Origin: Rhipicephalus microplus
Taxonomy: Eukaryota; Arthropoda; Arachnida; Ixodida; Ixodidae
DNA: 64,000 bases
Direction of reading: 5' to 3'
Assembly (NCBI RefSeq): GCF_043290135.1
Contig: NC_134703.1
Coordinates: 127,172,505-127,236,504 of the forward strand
Shown: positions 10,622 to 23,800 of the stretch, piece by piece
Position numbering within the stretch: position 1 is the first letter of the stretch
Layout: every line of letters starts with the position of its first letter
The notes under the pieces: generated by a model
Database searches by the model: none
What the model was told of the DNA's origin: nothing
What the model saw: only the letters and a program-made list of their open reading frames with translations
Program-made: the position numbers and the translations under genes

Positions 10622-13520
10622 TCAGTAATGAAGGCAAGGTATGGATGCATTGTTCTTTTTGAGAAGAATAAACCGTGTTGACCACCACAGGAGAAAAGCT
10701 TCCTCCCCCAGGATGAATAACTGTTCGTTCAGATGTGTTCAGATCATGGTTCTTAAGCGATGTAGCATAGGAAACATGGCCCTCTGAGGACGTCACTGCA
10801 GGCATGCCAGTCCCCTCCACTTCCACAATACAAAAGCACCAATACACATTATCATATCAACTAAAATGTCTCTGTGCCACGACTGCCATTGCATGCTGGC
10901 TTGAAACACGCTGGTCACAAAACGCTAGTGCCACCGGACATTCGTGAAGAACATGATTTGGGGTTTCCGTCCAGCCACATTGCGGACATGAGGCGGAGGG
11001 TGCCACACCCCAGGCCGCAAGGCGGTCGGCCGTTGGAAACGCCTGTCATTCTCTCAACCTATTGAAGTCTCGGACTTCAGTGGGAAGGATCATGGTTATC
11101 ATGAACCAGCGTCCACTTTTGGGGCATTTCTTGCGCTAATCATCGTTTAAATTTTTCACAGCAATACATTCACATATTTCAGTGGGTGACAAATTCATCA
11201 GTTCGCATTCTGGTAATGTATTTTGCAATAAATGCAGATTTCACCACGTACGTATAGTAGGTCAGTGGCTGTTCAGCCACCGGTCCCGTCTCGTGTGCTA
11301 ATCCAAAGAAACGACGGGAAGTTCCCATCAGGTACTTTGTCAGCTCTCTGCCTTGGCATGTCATACTGAGATGAGTTCCTATGTTGTTCTCAAGGCCGAC
11401 AGATGACACATCCCTTCGAAGTCAGGATTGATAAAACCTCCCATTTTTGTTCGTAGGTGGACTAGTGCTCTGGCGATGCTTTCCGCATGGCCATCCTAAA
11501 ATAAGAAGCCACATGCGGTTGGTTTACTCTTAGCGAACCTCGTCCAGGTAGCCGTGCAATTTTTGCTGCATAAAAAATGGCAGCCGCTATACTTGTTTAG
11601 ATGAGATATGCACGTTCAGTAAAAGGTAAATGAAAAGTCCTGACGATATAAATGCATTTGTCCACTTTGCGCCTAGTTTTATTCCAGGTGGTATGGGCTA
11701 GTTAACCGGACGCAAGGAAGTTCACCTTTACTACGTCTACCCAGAGGACTTCATCGGGAAAGTGCTCCGCGAAGGTATCAAAGTGCATTGCTTTACTCTT
11801 ATTTGGATTGAGTAGTGCTCCCAAGAAGCTGCTGTATGCGTGAAAGAGTTGCAAGAAAGCCCTGTAGCTATCCATATTCCTGAGGAAAAAATGTAATTGC
11901 GTCGGAAGAGGCTGCCTCTTTCACTTCACTCAGGCCAGGAAGGGGGAATCCGCATATTGAACTACATCTGTTGATTTGCTCTAGCAGTAATGCGATAGAG
12001 TACAAAAAGAAGCGCAGAGAGAGGGCAACGTTGTCGTATCCCGCGACTCACGACGGTGGGTTAAGTTGTGCGGCCATTAACTACTAAGCAAGCTTCCAGG
12101 TCAGAATAAAACTGACGAAGAACCTCGACAAGACGAGTAGGAAAACCAAAGCATTCTAACACGACAAAAAGATAATTGTGCTAAACGCTGTCAAAGGCTT
12201 TTTCTTTTTTGGACTAGGGAGACAAAAACGCCACACACTTGTGTTCTCGTAGTGAACGTGAACAGATCACGGGTCAAAGCAAGTGATGTAAAAATTGTAC
12301 GACCTGCAACACAACATGCTTCCACATTAATGATTATTTCAGGTAGGACGGATGACATTCGATGCACTAAAATAGCAGCTAATATCTTAGAGTTAATTCG
12401 GTAAAGAAATGTGTCTCCATGCTTTTGGGTCTGACGCTTCACCACTGCTTACAGGCAGAAGGATCACTCTGCTCTCACGAAATGTTTAGGTCGAATCCCA
12501 TCAGGAGGAATTTAGATAAGCATCGACAAAAGTTGGACATGTATTTCCTCATTTCCTCAAAAAAATGTCTTATAAAAAATCAGCGGTAGGCTATCAGGAC
12601 CTGCTGCTGCGGAGGCGTTCATTTGCTTGAGCAAAATATGCAGTTCTGCCAATGTTATCGAAATATATAAACTATCAAGGCACTCTTCTGGTATACGAGA
12701 GATACTCGTGCAGAACTCAGTATAGCGATGCTTTGCTTCCCTATGCTTGTGTCCTTTGCCGTGAACAGGGTAGTGAAGTGTGTCTTGAAAACGGTCACTA
12801 TATCTTCTGCTCGATCAGACTGTGCGCCGCTGGGAATCTCAACGTATGGAACCGTTGCTCATTCTTCAAGAGAGCCGTTGCGGACCCTTCGGAGAACGGC
12901 AGGATCTGCAACGGTCCTTCCATTTTTTTTCAAACGACAGCGCCGCTGTACGGGAGCTGACACGGTGCAGGAGTTCATATCGCCTTCAACTGATTCAAAT
13001 AATCTTGCATAGCATATGTTAGTGTTTCGCCTCTCCACACTATGCGCGCTTTTCGAAGAGTGTTGCCAATTTCAGTCGTTAGGCGCTTTTTGCTATCTCT
13101 GACTGCTTTAGTTAGTTCAGTGCGAAAGCTGTCCTTCAAAGTATCCCAGTCGCACGGTACTGCTGTGTGCTTGCACACGCCTTCCAGGGCTAAGTGCAGA
13201 GGCTGCACAATCTTAAGCACGTACAAGGGCTGTGTCTATTTTCCATTGGTTTTTAAACAGGGCAGGATGATTGAAACGCATATTTACTGACACTGGGAAG
13301 CTGTCTGAAATGAGCGGTACGTCTGCGGGGTAACTCAAGACTTCGCAGCTACTGACATGCGTATACCTAATACTTCAGGGCAGTAGAAGGAGTCTAGGCG
13401 GCTTATATTTGTGCCTCGTTGCCATGTCGCACCAAAAACGTCCCCGTGGGTACTAAGCCACGCGTCTCTTAGCTTGAAATTGCGAATACCCTGCATGCTT
13501 CAGTATCCGGGCCCCGCTAT
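10622..13520 (-). pseudogene. L1/Tx1-like LINE ORF2, minus strand, copy A
   Basis: Reading right to left: endonuclease end (LRDAWLSTHGDVFGATWQRG around 13450-13480), a linker around 12975-13226 (peptide with WDTLKDSFRTELTKAV), a reverse transcriptase with a KEKAFDS-type palm motif near 12190-12210, and the C-terminal region. The stop matches 10622-10624. Many stops and frameshifts are present. The matching copy B locus reads longer uninterrupted pieces and supports the reconstruction of order. It is probably in the same superfamily as the plus-strand LINE in this unit but is a different family. Confidence 0.72.
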
Positions 13521-13689
13521 ATGGCCTGCCCTGGCAACTTCCTTTGACATCAGAAACATACTTACATAAAGAGCGAACACTCCCGTGGGGCCCTCCGGCC
13601 CAGCTACTGCGCTGCTTTCAGTGCCACGAGTGGTTGGTCAGACCCGATAATGTATTCGGCACGAATAAGATAACATTTTTTTTTCTTTC

Positions 13690-13770
13690 CGATGCAGCGA
13701 TTTGAACCCGTACCCTCATGCTCCGAAGGCGAGTGCCTTTACCACTAGGCTACTCACCCATGCTTCCACG
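13690..13770 (-). repeat. tRNA-like sequence, minus strand (copy A)
   Basis: The complement contains TAGCCTAGTGG (A box) and GGTTCAAATCG (B box) with a CTTCGGA loop that would place UCG as anticodon. The acceptor strands do not pair and the B box is off consensus, so this looks like a SINE head or pseudo-tRNA rather than a functional gene. It is conserved in copy B at 24218-24294. Confidence 0.6.
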
Positions 13771-13990
13771 AAGGGAATGCATGTACAGCACATCTAAACC
13801 CCATGAATGTACCTCTGTGTGCAAAACAAATGCAGAAAGACAACACTTTCAAGTCATAGTTTACTGTTTTATATTGTGATGGATTCAATGTCCTCAGCGG
13901 GACATGATGTGGAGCGGATATCAAAAATTGCAAGAGTTAATAAATTTTCTTCTCCGCGAAAAATTGATGCCAAAGTTGGGCAAAAATTGT

Positions 13991-14570
13991 GCTCCTAAAG
14001 AGCCTATTGCATGTCTTTAAAAAGAAAGTAAATGCGAGGATGGCGATGCCATCTATCGGTTGGTCAGACCCTTTCTTGTTGGGCCGCGAATAGGCCCCAA
14101 TAGCCACTCTTAAGATAGCATATTTCTCTATGCCTGAAAATCCTAAATCCAATGAGCACTTGGACTCTGAGCCAAGAAAATCAACCGCGAAACATTCTTG
14201 TCCCGAAGGGCCTCCATACTGGCACTGATTAGGCCGCTGACTTTTTGGGAATTTGTAAGCACATTTTGCAAAAAGCGTAAGATAAAAATTATCAGTGATA
14301 AAAAAAACATTACTTCTTATACTTCAGGCAAACGTATTTCATTTTGAAGGGACCCAGCAACGTTTTTTTATCAACTACATTAGGATATGAGTTCCAATCA
14401 AAACCCCTGATAACCTTACTGGCGTAGCAGAGTAGGTGGCAGATGAAGTTACAAATAGATTTGAAGATCAACTAGAAATATTTTGCACCTTTCTGACAAG
14501 CGATGCTATCAGTTCAAGTTTTATTTCGACATAAGCACAATAACCCGACATGGTGGTATTAATATTAGCA
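13991..14570. other. Spacer between copies A and B
   Basis: AT-rich sequence without a copy B counterpart. No coding motif or known repeat was recognised. Confidence 0.4.
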
Positions 14571-14574
14571 TTTT

Positions 14575-14616
14575 AAATGCGAAGCATTCCTTAGCGAGCT
14601 TCGGCGACTTTTCGCG

Positions 14617-14710
<94 letters not shown>

Positions 14711-14728
14711 GCCGCCTATGACGTTTAG
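14575..14728 (+). repeat. TATC microsatellite with conserved flanks (copy B)
   Basis: Left flank AAATGCGAAGCATTCCTTAG, about 24 TATC units, right flank TAGCCGCCTATGACGTTTAG. Confidence 0.9.
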
Positions 14729-14734
14729 CTCTCC

Positions 14735-15575
14735 TAGCCGTTTGAATAATGGTATTGATACCAAGCTTGGTATGGCATAACATGACTATATGAAGGCTAT
14801 ATCTGACTAGTCACAACATGACAATCATTTCATTTATGTCACGAATTTCATGATTAACATTTCATGGTCCTGCGACTCTTGCAGCGGTTTCGTTCACATG
14901 GCATGTTGCAAAACCTGTATGGCATGGCATGATTACATGGCGAACACAAGGGACAGACCCTGACATGAAAATCATGATATGGGTGTCATGTAACAACATG
15001 ACTACATGCCGCGCTCATGATGCGCTCGCGGCCATTTCACTAGCGTCACATATACCCAATTTGATACTACAGTACGTGAATTGATGACGAAAGTATGTGA
15101 CTGGTACAAACACGATAATAATGATATGCGTGCCATGTAACAACAAGACTACCTGCCACGCTCATGATGCGCTAGCGGCCATTTCGCTAGCTTCATCTAT
15201 ATCGAATTTGGTATTACGGGACGTGAATGGATGGTGGTGCAAACATGAGATGCGTGTCATGTAACAACATGACATGCTACGCTCATGATGCACTCGCGGC
15301 CTTTTCGCTCGCTTCACATGTACCAAACTTCATATTACGCGACGCGAGTGGACGACATGGGTAAATGCCACGTACAAACATGATAATCACGACATGCGTG
15401 TCATGTAACAACATGACTACATGCTACGCTCATGATGTGCTCGCGGCCGTTTAGCTAGCTTCACATGGGCCAAATTTGGTATTACGTGACGCCAATAGAT
15501 AACGACGGTGTGACTGGTGCAAACACGATAAATGTGTGTCATTTGAGAACATGACTGCATGCCACAGTCAAGGTG
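14735..15575 (+). repeat. Tandem array with ~145-bp period (copy B, part 1)
   Basis: Units marked by CATGATAATCA-like phrases near 14820, 14965, 15110, 15240, 15378 and 15523. The unit at 15240 is shortened. Confidence 0.85.
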
Positions 15576-15957
15576 CGAATACATTTTGACGTGACGCGGA
15601 GCGTGTGCTAACCAGCGTTCATTTCGTCAGGTCACGCCGGCGTTGCCACGCCAGGTAACCGGTCCTGCCATATATACTCGCAGGCGCGCGCCACGCTGCG
15701 TTGCTTTGACGCATGCGCGTTTCAGCGCGTCCGGCGTCCCTCCATCCCGAAAAGAGGGAGGCGCAGTGTTGTCTGGGTAACGTATCAGCACGAAATGCAG
15801 CATGTCGCATTTCGCGCCGGTTGCCGTCGGGCCGCGCCGACGGACGCTGGTCGTGCCGGTCGCGCCTGTCGTCAGACTATAGAGTGCTCGCATTTTGCAA
15901 AGGTAGCATCGCTGTGCCGAGCGTGCGCGCGCGTCAACGCTACAAGGGAGTATATAG
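15576..15957. repeat. GC-rich element interrupting the 145-bp array (copy B)
   Basis: Aligned counterpart of 2106-2486, including GACGTGACGCGGAGCG, CCATATATACTCGCAGG and CAGCATGTCGCATTTC. The reading frames differ from copy A by indels, so no protein is proposed. Confidence 0.65.
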
Positions 15958-16265
15958 GGCCCTTAATGATGTGCTCGCGGCCGTTTTGCTAGCTCCACAT
16001 ATAACAAATTTGGTGGTACGTGACTGCAATGGATGACGAAAGTATATGACTGCTGCAAACATGATAATCCTGACACGCGTGTCATGTAAGAAAATGACAA
16101 CACAGCACGCTCATAGCGTGGTCACAGCCAATTTGCCAGTTCCACACATAATAAATTTGGTATCACGTGACGTGAATAGGTTACGAAGGCAAACAACGCA
16201 TCGAAACATGATAATCATGCCACGGAAGTCATGTACGACATCATCTACCTCCACCTGGTAACGTT
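15958..16265 (+). repeat. Tandem array with ~145-bp period (copy B, part 2)
   Basis: Two further units, with CATGATAATC-type phrases near 16060 and 16207. Confidence 0.75.
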
Positions 16266-16570
16266 GTGCTGATTTAAAGTGACATATCAACATTTCTCAT
16301 TCGTGCTTCGCATATTATCGATTCCCACTGTACGTGGGATCTGCCTTTTTTTTGTATGGGAACATCAGGCGTGATACGAAATAAAAAGTCGATTTTACAA
16401 CCTGAAATGTCACGTTTGGCTAAGCAGCAATGACAAAATATTTGGTGACACTTCTCAGCAAGCTCTAGTTTTTGATCGCATACCAGCGACACGAACACTA
16501 ACTCTCGGTTATACACGATAGGGGTACACTCAAAAATGTGTTTTGCGGCCGATATCATTTCTTATGTCTG
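16266..16570 (-). repeat. Unclassified conserved flank with dispersed hairpin motif (copy B)
   Basis: Counterpart of 2790-3100. The minus strand reads about 95 codons including KLELAEKC and CLAKRDI, longer than in copy A but without a recognised domain. The motif near 16295-16350 contains TCCCAC-TGTAC-GTGGGA, a 6-bp hairpin. Confidence 0.5.
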
Positions 16571-16616
16571 CTCTTCGTTTAGTGTAGTGTACTACTTAGG
16601 TCTCACGTCCAGCAAC

Positions 16617-16810
16617 GGGATGGCCTAGTGCTCTACCATAGTGGAGTACCAGTACTCTAAATCGTTCACCAGTTTTTTTAAAGCACCATGTACCAGAACT
16701 ACGCATCCTATATGTGACGTCAAAACGATCGCAACTGGACGGGTTTAAGCTCTCCCATAGTAGAGCAACTATTACTCTAAATCGTTACACACTTTTTCTA
16801 AACACACGTG
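16617..16810 (+). repeat. Two forward ~70-bp modules (copy B)
   Basis: Modules at about 16617-16680 and 16735-16810, matching 3127-3200 and 4257-4330. In copy A the GGAC-minisatellite repeat lies between them. Confidence 0.65.
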
Positions 16811-16819
16811 TAATTTAAG

Positions 16820-18599
16820 CCTGATGCCTCCCTTAACAGGTCACCATGAGGCGTGCTCTATTCCTGGACGAGAAATCTACAGTCTATCTTTTGTTACGCG
16901 TGATGTACTTGCGTACACGTTAGCAAGATCAGCTCGGGGACTCTTGGTTCTACTTGACCAAGAAAAGGCATTCGATCGCCTCGAGCATAACTTTATATTT
17001 AGCGTAATGGCAGCATTTGGCTTCTCCAAAAAACTTCAATGAGCTTCTGAGAAACGCATACCGAAATATGCGCAGCACGTTGTTTCTTGACGGTTAAGAG
17101 AGTGCGCCATTTTCTGTTACCCGTGGTGTTCGAGAGGGGTCTCATTTATCCCATTCACTTTTTGTATACTCAGCCTCAAACCATTCCTTCGCTCGCTAAT
17201 CACTCATCCATACGTTCGAAGCCTCCCTCTTCCAGGTACAGTGGTACCGTGACGAGGCCGTATTTGCTGATGACATCGCGTTGCATTTAAAGAATCGGGA
17301 CAGTTTATTCCGTAGCCTACGACATTTTTCTGCGTATGGCACGATTTCAGGTCCTGCGTTTTATTTTTCAAAATGTCGATATTTATTCATTGGTTCCCCA
17401 GACACCTGCATAAGTCTCATTTTCGGTCTTCAAAAAAGTGACTCAATTCGCATTCTGGGGCTTGATCATACTTGCTACGGCATATCAGCCTCCTTGTGGG
17501 TTTGAGTAGTCGAAGATGTAAAACGACACGTCCGGGAAGCACAAGAGTATGATTTACCGATGTTCGAAAGAAGGTATTTAGCACAGACTGTGTTTTGCGG
17601 CCGTGCATGGTACATATCTCATGTCGTACAGTCCCCATTACGAGTCACTAAATCGTTGCAATCCCTCATTGGCTCATTTTTCTGGTCAGGTGGAACATAA
17701 CTGGTTTGCCGAGCAGCACTTGGGCAAACGAGAAACTGTGGTGGATTCGCATTCCCATCCGTCTCTGTTCACTGCCGGCTGCTTGCCCTACGGTTCTTAC
17801 TTCGATTATTGCATGGTGGTCAGTGCCCCACGCGTCATCTTGCCTGCTATTTGGAGGCACCAAGATACGCTGTTTACTACCAGGCGCACGGCTTAATTCT
17901 GCACCGCAAACACTTAACGTGCCTCCATTTTACTGAACGGTAGTAGCATTTTATCGACACGCGCAGCATGTTTGTCCCGACGTGGAGATTCTCGAAAGCC
18001 GCATTGTAGCTGTAACGGCGGCTCTTCTGCTTCCTCTGCTTCCTTCAGCTCGTATAGCACGACCGAGACCTGTCTTGTGGAGCAAGATAACGGCATCGTT
18101 TTTGCCTGGTCACCTTCGTGACTTCATGTCGCGTCTTGGATTGAGAGTACTCCCAACACGGGACAGACTGGAGAAGGTGGGCATGGTCCCGTGTTCCACT
18201 TGTCCTAACTGCCCGTTACAGGAGTCTAACCAGCATATGCTGCAGCAATGTGTTATTGCTAAGGTGTGTAGGAAGTGCGTTAACACTAGTTTTCGTTGCC
18301 TAGGTGTTAATCGCTTTGTCACATCTGGTCGCTGCTCACGTAGTCGCTTTGTACGCCTTCTAACAGCTGGGGGAGCTTTCTGTTTGTGGCGTAACAGGTG
18401 CGAGGCTGTTGCGGCAGGTCATCGTCATCGTGCTCTCTTTTCGAATCTGGAACGCTTATACTCTGAACTTCTATCGTTTCTGTCGGAGGAATTGTTCTTC
18501 CTTGTGGAGGACGAATTTCTACGACAATGGTCATGTCGCTTCAAGTCCGTATTTGGCAGACGCGTTCGATTAGTCTTCCACCTGGCCTGGTTCCTATAG
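16820..18599 (+). pseudogene. L1/Tx1-like LINE ORF2, plus strand, copy B
   Basis: Better preserved than copy A. The frame 16824-17042 reads a reverse transcriptase start with LLVLLDQEKAFDRLEH. FADDIALHL, the catalytic YxDD-equivalent, is present near 17262-17290, followed by GTISGPAFYFSKC and SDSIRILGLDHTCYG. The last 205 codons (17982-18599) are open and include a cysteine-histidine cluster (CSTCPNCPLQ...HMLQQC) typical of the zinc-knuckle-like end of LINE ORF2 proteins, ending at TAG 18597-18599. Stops and frameshifts between these blocks make it a pseudogene. The 3' UTR runs to AATAAA near 19005. Confidence 0.8.
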
Positions 18600-19776
18600 C
18601 CAGGTCACCTGTCAATGGCTGATTAGTACATGTAATCTCTATGTGTTTACAATTTCTATTTGTTTGTGTTTCCCGTACGGGTGTGAGTTGTTGTACGTAT
18701 GCACTTCATTCTAACGCTGTAAAGTATGTAAATTTCACGAATCTCTATACCCCTTCTATATACTTGCTAATATCTTCACCAAGTCTTGTAAACTCTGTAC
18801 CTATATCAACATGTACATGTACATATTGTGATTAGTGTATATTCGCAGTGTATATAGTCATTAGTAACGTGGGTCAGGGACACCCTACGGACTTGGACAC
18901 ATTTGTTTGAATGTGTCATGTATGTTGTGCTTTGTCATTTGTTTGTTATTGTGCTTGTTGTACAGACGCTCGTTCTATAGGTTTGTTGCGTCCCATGATA
19001 GAATAAACTTTTTCTTAACACATATGTAAACACATATTTTTGTACTGAATTTTGGTGTGTCTGTGGATGTTGTATTCCGTCGCGATGTTCAGTTTGATTG
19101 TAATTGATGTTCACAGTTCTTCAGAATAACTTTCTCTAAACAGTTCCGTACTACGCCGAAGAATTCTTATTCAGAGGCATAAGAATTCCCTATTTCGGCG
19201 ATTTTTTCCTGCAAACATTGATGAATTTCCCAGCATATTTCCCTGCACAAGAGTACTCAGTTCCACCCCCATTCATGCAAACACATGCTATAATTACACG
19301 TGTATCACGTAATGACGCCTTTTGAAATCAGAACTAGTCCCTTCACTGCCACACAACAAAAGCATGACTTCATTATTTCATATATTGTTAGTACATTGCA
19401 CATTGTGGGCTTCAAGTCTAACACCAATAGTCAACTAGAAATCACTCCGTGTAAATATCAGAAACAAATACCAAAGGCTATACTTAGGTGGTGCATGCGT
19501 CAGAAGCAATTACAGTAAGTGAAGGCACACTGTAACCGCTAATTGTCAGTCGTTATAGAAGAATTTACTCATTTCTGAAATTTTCTGCAATAACACTAAG
19601 ATTCCCTTTTTTCCTTTGGCCCGAAAGGACAGGTGACAGTTGAAAATTTCCTGAAAAGGGTACAATTCTCTGCACAGAACATCACTGAAACACTCTCCAG
19701 GGTGAGTATCATGCGCCTACGCCGGCCGCTGCTGGCCACCTTAATTTTTGTTGTTCAGGACCTCATCATGTGAGGC
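18600..19776 (+). other. LINE 3' UTR and conserved unassigned sequence (copy B)
   Basis: The LINE 3' UTR runs to the AATAAA near 19005, including the empty site of the copy A solo LTR at about 18955-18974. The remainder aligns with copy A 7378-8136 but carries nothing recognisable. Confidence 0.5.
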
Positions 19777-20015
19777 TCACGGGACGGCTTTCTGCTTTCC
19801 CATAGTCGAATACCAAGTACTCTCAATTGTCCACCCCTTTTTCTAAACACACAGCTCACTGCTTCCCCGTAGTAGAGTACGAAGTATACACTCTAAATTG
19901 TCAAGCACCTTTTTTAAACACACTGCCTTACCAGTACGAGCGAAACCTTTATGCTTTTCCATAGTAGGTTACCAAGTGCACTAAATCATTAAACACTTTT
20001 TCTCAGACGCACATT
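19777..20015 (+). repeat. Three forward ~70-bp modules in tandem (copy B)
   Basis: Counterparts of 8137-8375 starting near 19777, 19855 and 19940. Confidence 0.7.
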
Positions 20016-20189
20016 TTACAATGCGGCCCCATATGTACTAGGCGGATTTCAAATGTTCTGGACAGCGACGTGCATTTTAACGCAGAGCGTATATGCTACC
20101 ATAATGTTCCAATCGGTTTCTGTTTTATAAAAGCGAGTTCCACCTGAGGAAAGCATTAACAAACAAATGATAAAGGTGCCAGAGAGGGG

Positions 20190-20301
<112 letters not shown>

Positions 20302-20323
20302 CGACGATCAGGCATACTCTCAT

Positions 20324-20354
<31 letters not shown>

Positions 20355-20559
20355 TTGTGACCCCGAATCATCAAGCGATGTCTTCTCACAGTCCTCAGTC
20401 CAAGGAGGATCGAAAGATATCGACAAAGTGACAGTAAAGTCCATCAGACAGGTTAGTTAGCATTGCCAATAGTGTGTGATCATTACTGCAGATAAGACGT
20501 TTGTAGTTGACCAGTTCAAAACATAAGATGTTTGGCAAGAATGTTTATAACAGTTTACA

Positions 20560-20755
20560 GTGTGTTTAGAAAAAGCACGTTTCACAAAAGTAGGTGTTTA
20601 GGAAAATTGGTTAACGATTACAGTAAAGTACTCTACATTGGGAGAGCTTAAAGCCATCCCTTGGGCCTCGCTGTCCAACTTCTGTGTGTTTGAAAATTGA
20701 GGTTTACGATTTAGAGTGCTCGGTACAGTATACTATGGAAGATCAGAAAGCGCTA
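20560..20755 (-). repeat. Two reversed ~70-bp modules (copy B)
   Basis: Complementary copies of the module, matching 10108-10305; GGGAGAGCTTAAAGCC and TTAGAGTGCTCGGTAC are the reversed core. Confidence 0.65.
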
Positions 20756-20863
20756 GGGTACGTACACTTCATGACAAAGAACAAAGAAACGTATAAGAAT
20801 AAATAAATACTTATACAATACTGAATGCAAGTTCAGTGAAATCACAAACACTAGCCTACCTTC

Positions 20864-23800
20864 TCAGTAATGAAGGCAAGGCATGGACGCATTGTTCTTT
20901 CTGAGAAAAATAAATCGTGTTGACCACCTCAGGGGAAAAGCTTCCTTCCCCAGAATGAATAACTGTACGTTCAGATGTGTTAACATCATGGTTCTTAAGC
21001 GATATAGCTGAGAAAACATGGCCGTCTGAGGGTGTCGCCGCCGGCATGGCAGTCCCCTCCGCTTCCACAATACAAAAGTACCAATACACATTATCAACTC
21101 AACAAAAATGTGTCTGTGCCGTGGCTGCCATTGCATGCTGACTTGAAACATGATGGTCACGAGAGGCCAGAAAGTACGTGCCCCAGGACATTCGTGAATA
21201 ACATGATTTAGGGCTGCCGTCCGGCCGCACTGCGGACATAAGACGGAGGGCGCCACACACCACGCCGCAAGGCGGTCGGCCATTGGCAACGCCTGCCATT
21301 CTCTAAACCAAGTGAAGTCTCGGACTTAAGTGGGTAGGGTCAAGGTTATCATGAACCAGCGTCCCCTTTTGAGGCATTTCTTGCGCTGATCATCGTTTAA
21401 ATTTTTCACCGCAATACATTCACATATTTCAGTTTCTGATATATCCATTAGTTCACAGTCTGGTAAGGTATTTTGCAATAAATGCAAAGATTTCACCAAT
21501 AACGCATAGTAGGTCGGCGGCCGCTCAGCCGCCAGTCCCGTCTCGTCTACAAATCCAAAGAAACGACGGGAAGCTCCCAACAGGTACTTTGGGAGCTCTC
21601 GGCCTCGGTGTATTGTTTTTAAGATCAGTTCGCATGTGGTTTTCAAGGCCGACACACGACACATAACTTCGAAGTCGGGAATGCTAAAACCTCCCAATTT
21701 CGTTGGTAGGCGGACTGGTGCTCTGGCGATGGTTTCCGCATGGCCATCCCAAAAGAAGGAGCCACATGCGGTTGATATATTTAGCAAAACTCGTCGAGGC
21801 AGCCATGCAATTTTCTCTACATAAAAGAATATAAGCTGCTATGTTTGTCTTGATGAGATATGCACGTTCATTGAAAGGTAAATGAAAAGTACTCGCAATA
21901 TAAATGCGTTTATCCACTTTGCACCTAATTTCATTCCAGGTGGTACGGGCTACTTCACCGGACGCACGGAAGGTCACCTTTACTCCGTCTACCCAGTGGA
22001 CTCTGTCGGGAAACTGCTCAGCGAAGGTACCAAATTGCATTACTCTTATCTTGATTAGCTTTACTCTTATCTGGATTGAGGAGTGCTCCAGAAAGGCTGC
22101 TGTGGGTGTAGAAGAGTTGCAAGAAAGCTCTGTAGCTCTCCATATTCCTGATAAAAAGTGTAATAGCGTCGGCATAGGCTGCCTCTTTCACTTCGCTCAG
22201 GCCAGAAATGGGGAATCCGCGTATTGATTACATCAGTTGATTTCCTCTAGCAGTGGTGCAATATAGAGTACAAAAAGAAGTGCAGAGACAGGACAACCTT
22301 GTCGAATTCCGCGACTCATGTCGATGGGTTCAGTTGTGTGGCCATTCAGCAAGTTTCCATGTCAGTATAAAACAGACGAAGAACCTCGACAAGACGAGTA
22401 GGAAAACCAAAGCATTATGACTCGTCAAAAAGATAATTGTGCTAAACGCTGTCAAAGGCTTTTTTTTTTTGGAATAGGGAAACAAAAACACCAGACACTT
22501 GTGTTCTCGTAGTGAGGGTGAACTGATCACGGGTCAAAGCAATTGATGACAAAATTGTACGATCTGTAACACTACATGTTTGCACATTAATGATTATTTC
22601 ATGTAGGATGGATGGCATTCGATGCGTTAAAATAGCAGCTAATATCTTAGAATTCAGTAAAGAAATATGTCTCAATGGCTTTGGGTCTGACGCTTCACCA
22701 CTGCTTTTCAGCAGAAGGATGACATGCTCTCACAAATTGTTTCAGGTCGAATCCCATCATGAAGAATCCGGTTAAGCATCGACAAAAGGTGGACATGTAT
22801 TTGCTCGAAAAATGTCTTATAAAAAATCAGCGGTAGGCCATCGGGACCTTCTGCTGTGGAGGCGTTCATTTGCTTGAGCACAAGGTGCAGTTCTGCAAGG
22901 TTATCGGACTACATAAACTATCACGGCACTTTTCTGTTATACGAGAGGTATCCGAGCAGAACTTGCGTATAGCGATGCTTTGGTTACCTATGCTTGTGTC
23001 CTCCCCCTCCCCCCCCCTCCCCCCCCCCCCCGCCCCGCCGCGGTGGTCTAGTGGCTAAGGTACTCGACTGCTGACCCGCAGGTCGCGGGTTCAAATCCCG
23101 GCTGCGGCGGCTGCATTTCCGATGGAGGCGGAAATGTCGAGGCCCGTGTGCTCAGATTTGGGTGCACGTTAAAGAACCCCAGGTGGTCAAAATTTCCGGA
23201 GCCCTCCACTACGGCGTCTCTCATAATCATATTGTGGTTTTGGGACGTTAAACCCCACAAATCAATCAATGCTTGTGTCCTGTGCCGTGAACAGGGTGGT
23301 GAAGTCTGTTTTGAAAACGGTCCCTATATCGTCTGCTCGATCAGACTGTGCGCCGCTGGGCATCTCAAAGTATGGCATCGTTGCTCGTTCTACAAAAAAA
23401 GTTATTGCAGACCCTTCGGAGAACGGCAGGATCTGCAACGTGCCTTCCATTTACAAACGACAGCGCCGCTGTACGGGAGCTGAGATGGTGCAGGAGTTCA
23501 TATCGCCTTCAACTGATTCAAATAATCTTGCATAGCATATGTTAGTGTTTCGCCTCTCCAAACTATGCGCGCTTTTCAAAGAGTGTTGCCAATTTCAGTC
23601 GTTAGGCGCTTTTTGCTATCTCTTACTGCTTTAGTTAGTTCAGCGCGAAAGCTGTCCTTCAAAGTATCCCAGTCGCACGGTACTGCTGTGTGCTTGCACA
23701 CGCCTTCCAGGGCTAAGTGCAGAGGCTGCACATTCTCAAGCATGTACAAGAGCTGTTTCTATTTTCCATTGGTTCTTAAACAGGGCAGGATGATTGAAAC

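Noticed and set aside
13690..13770. Functional tRNA genes at 13690, 24218, 9350-9410, 26885, 42857 and 47945
   Set aside because: A and B boxes are present in most but acceptor stems do not pair, several B boxes are off consensus, and each is joined to a SINE or LINE body. SINE heads explain them better.
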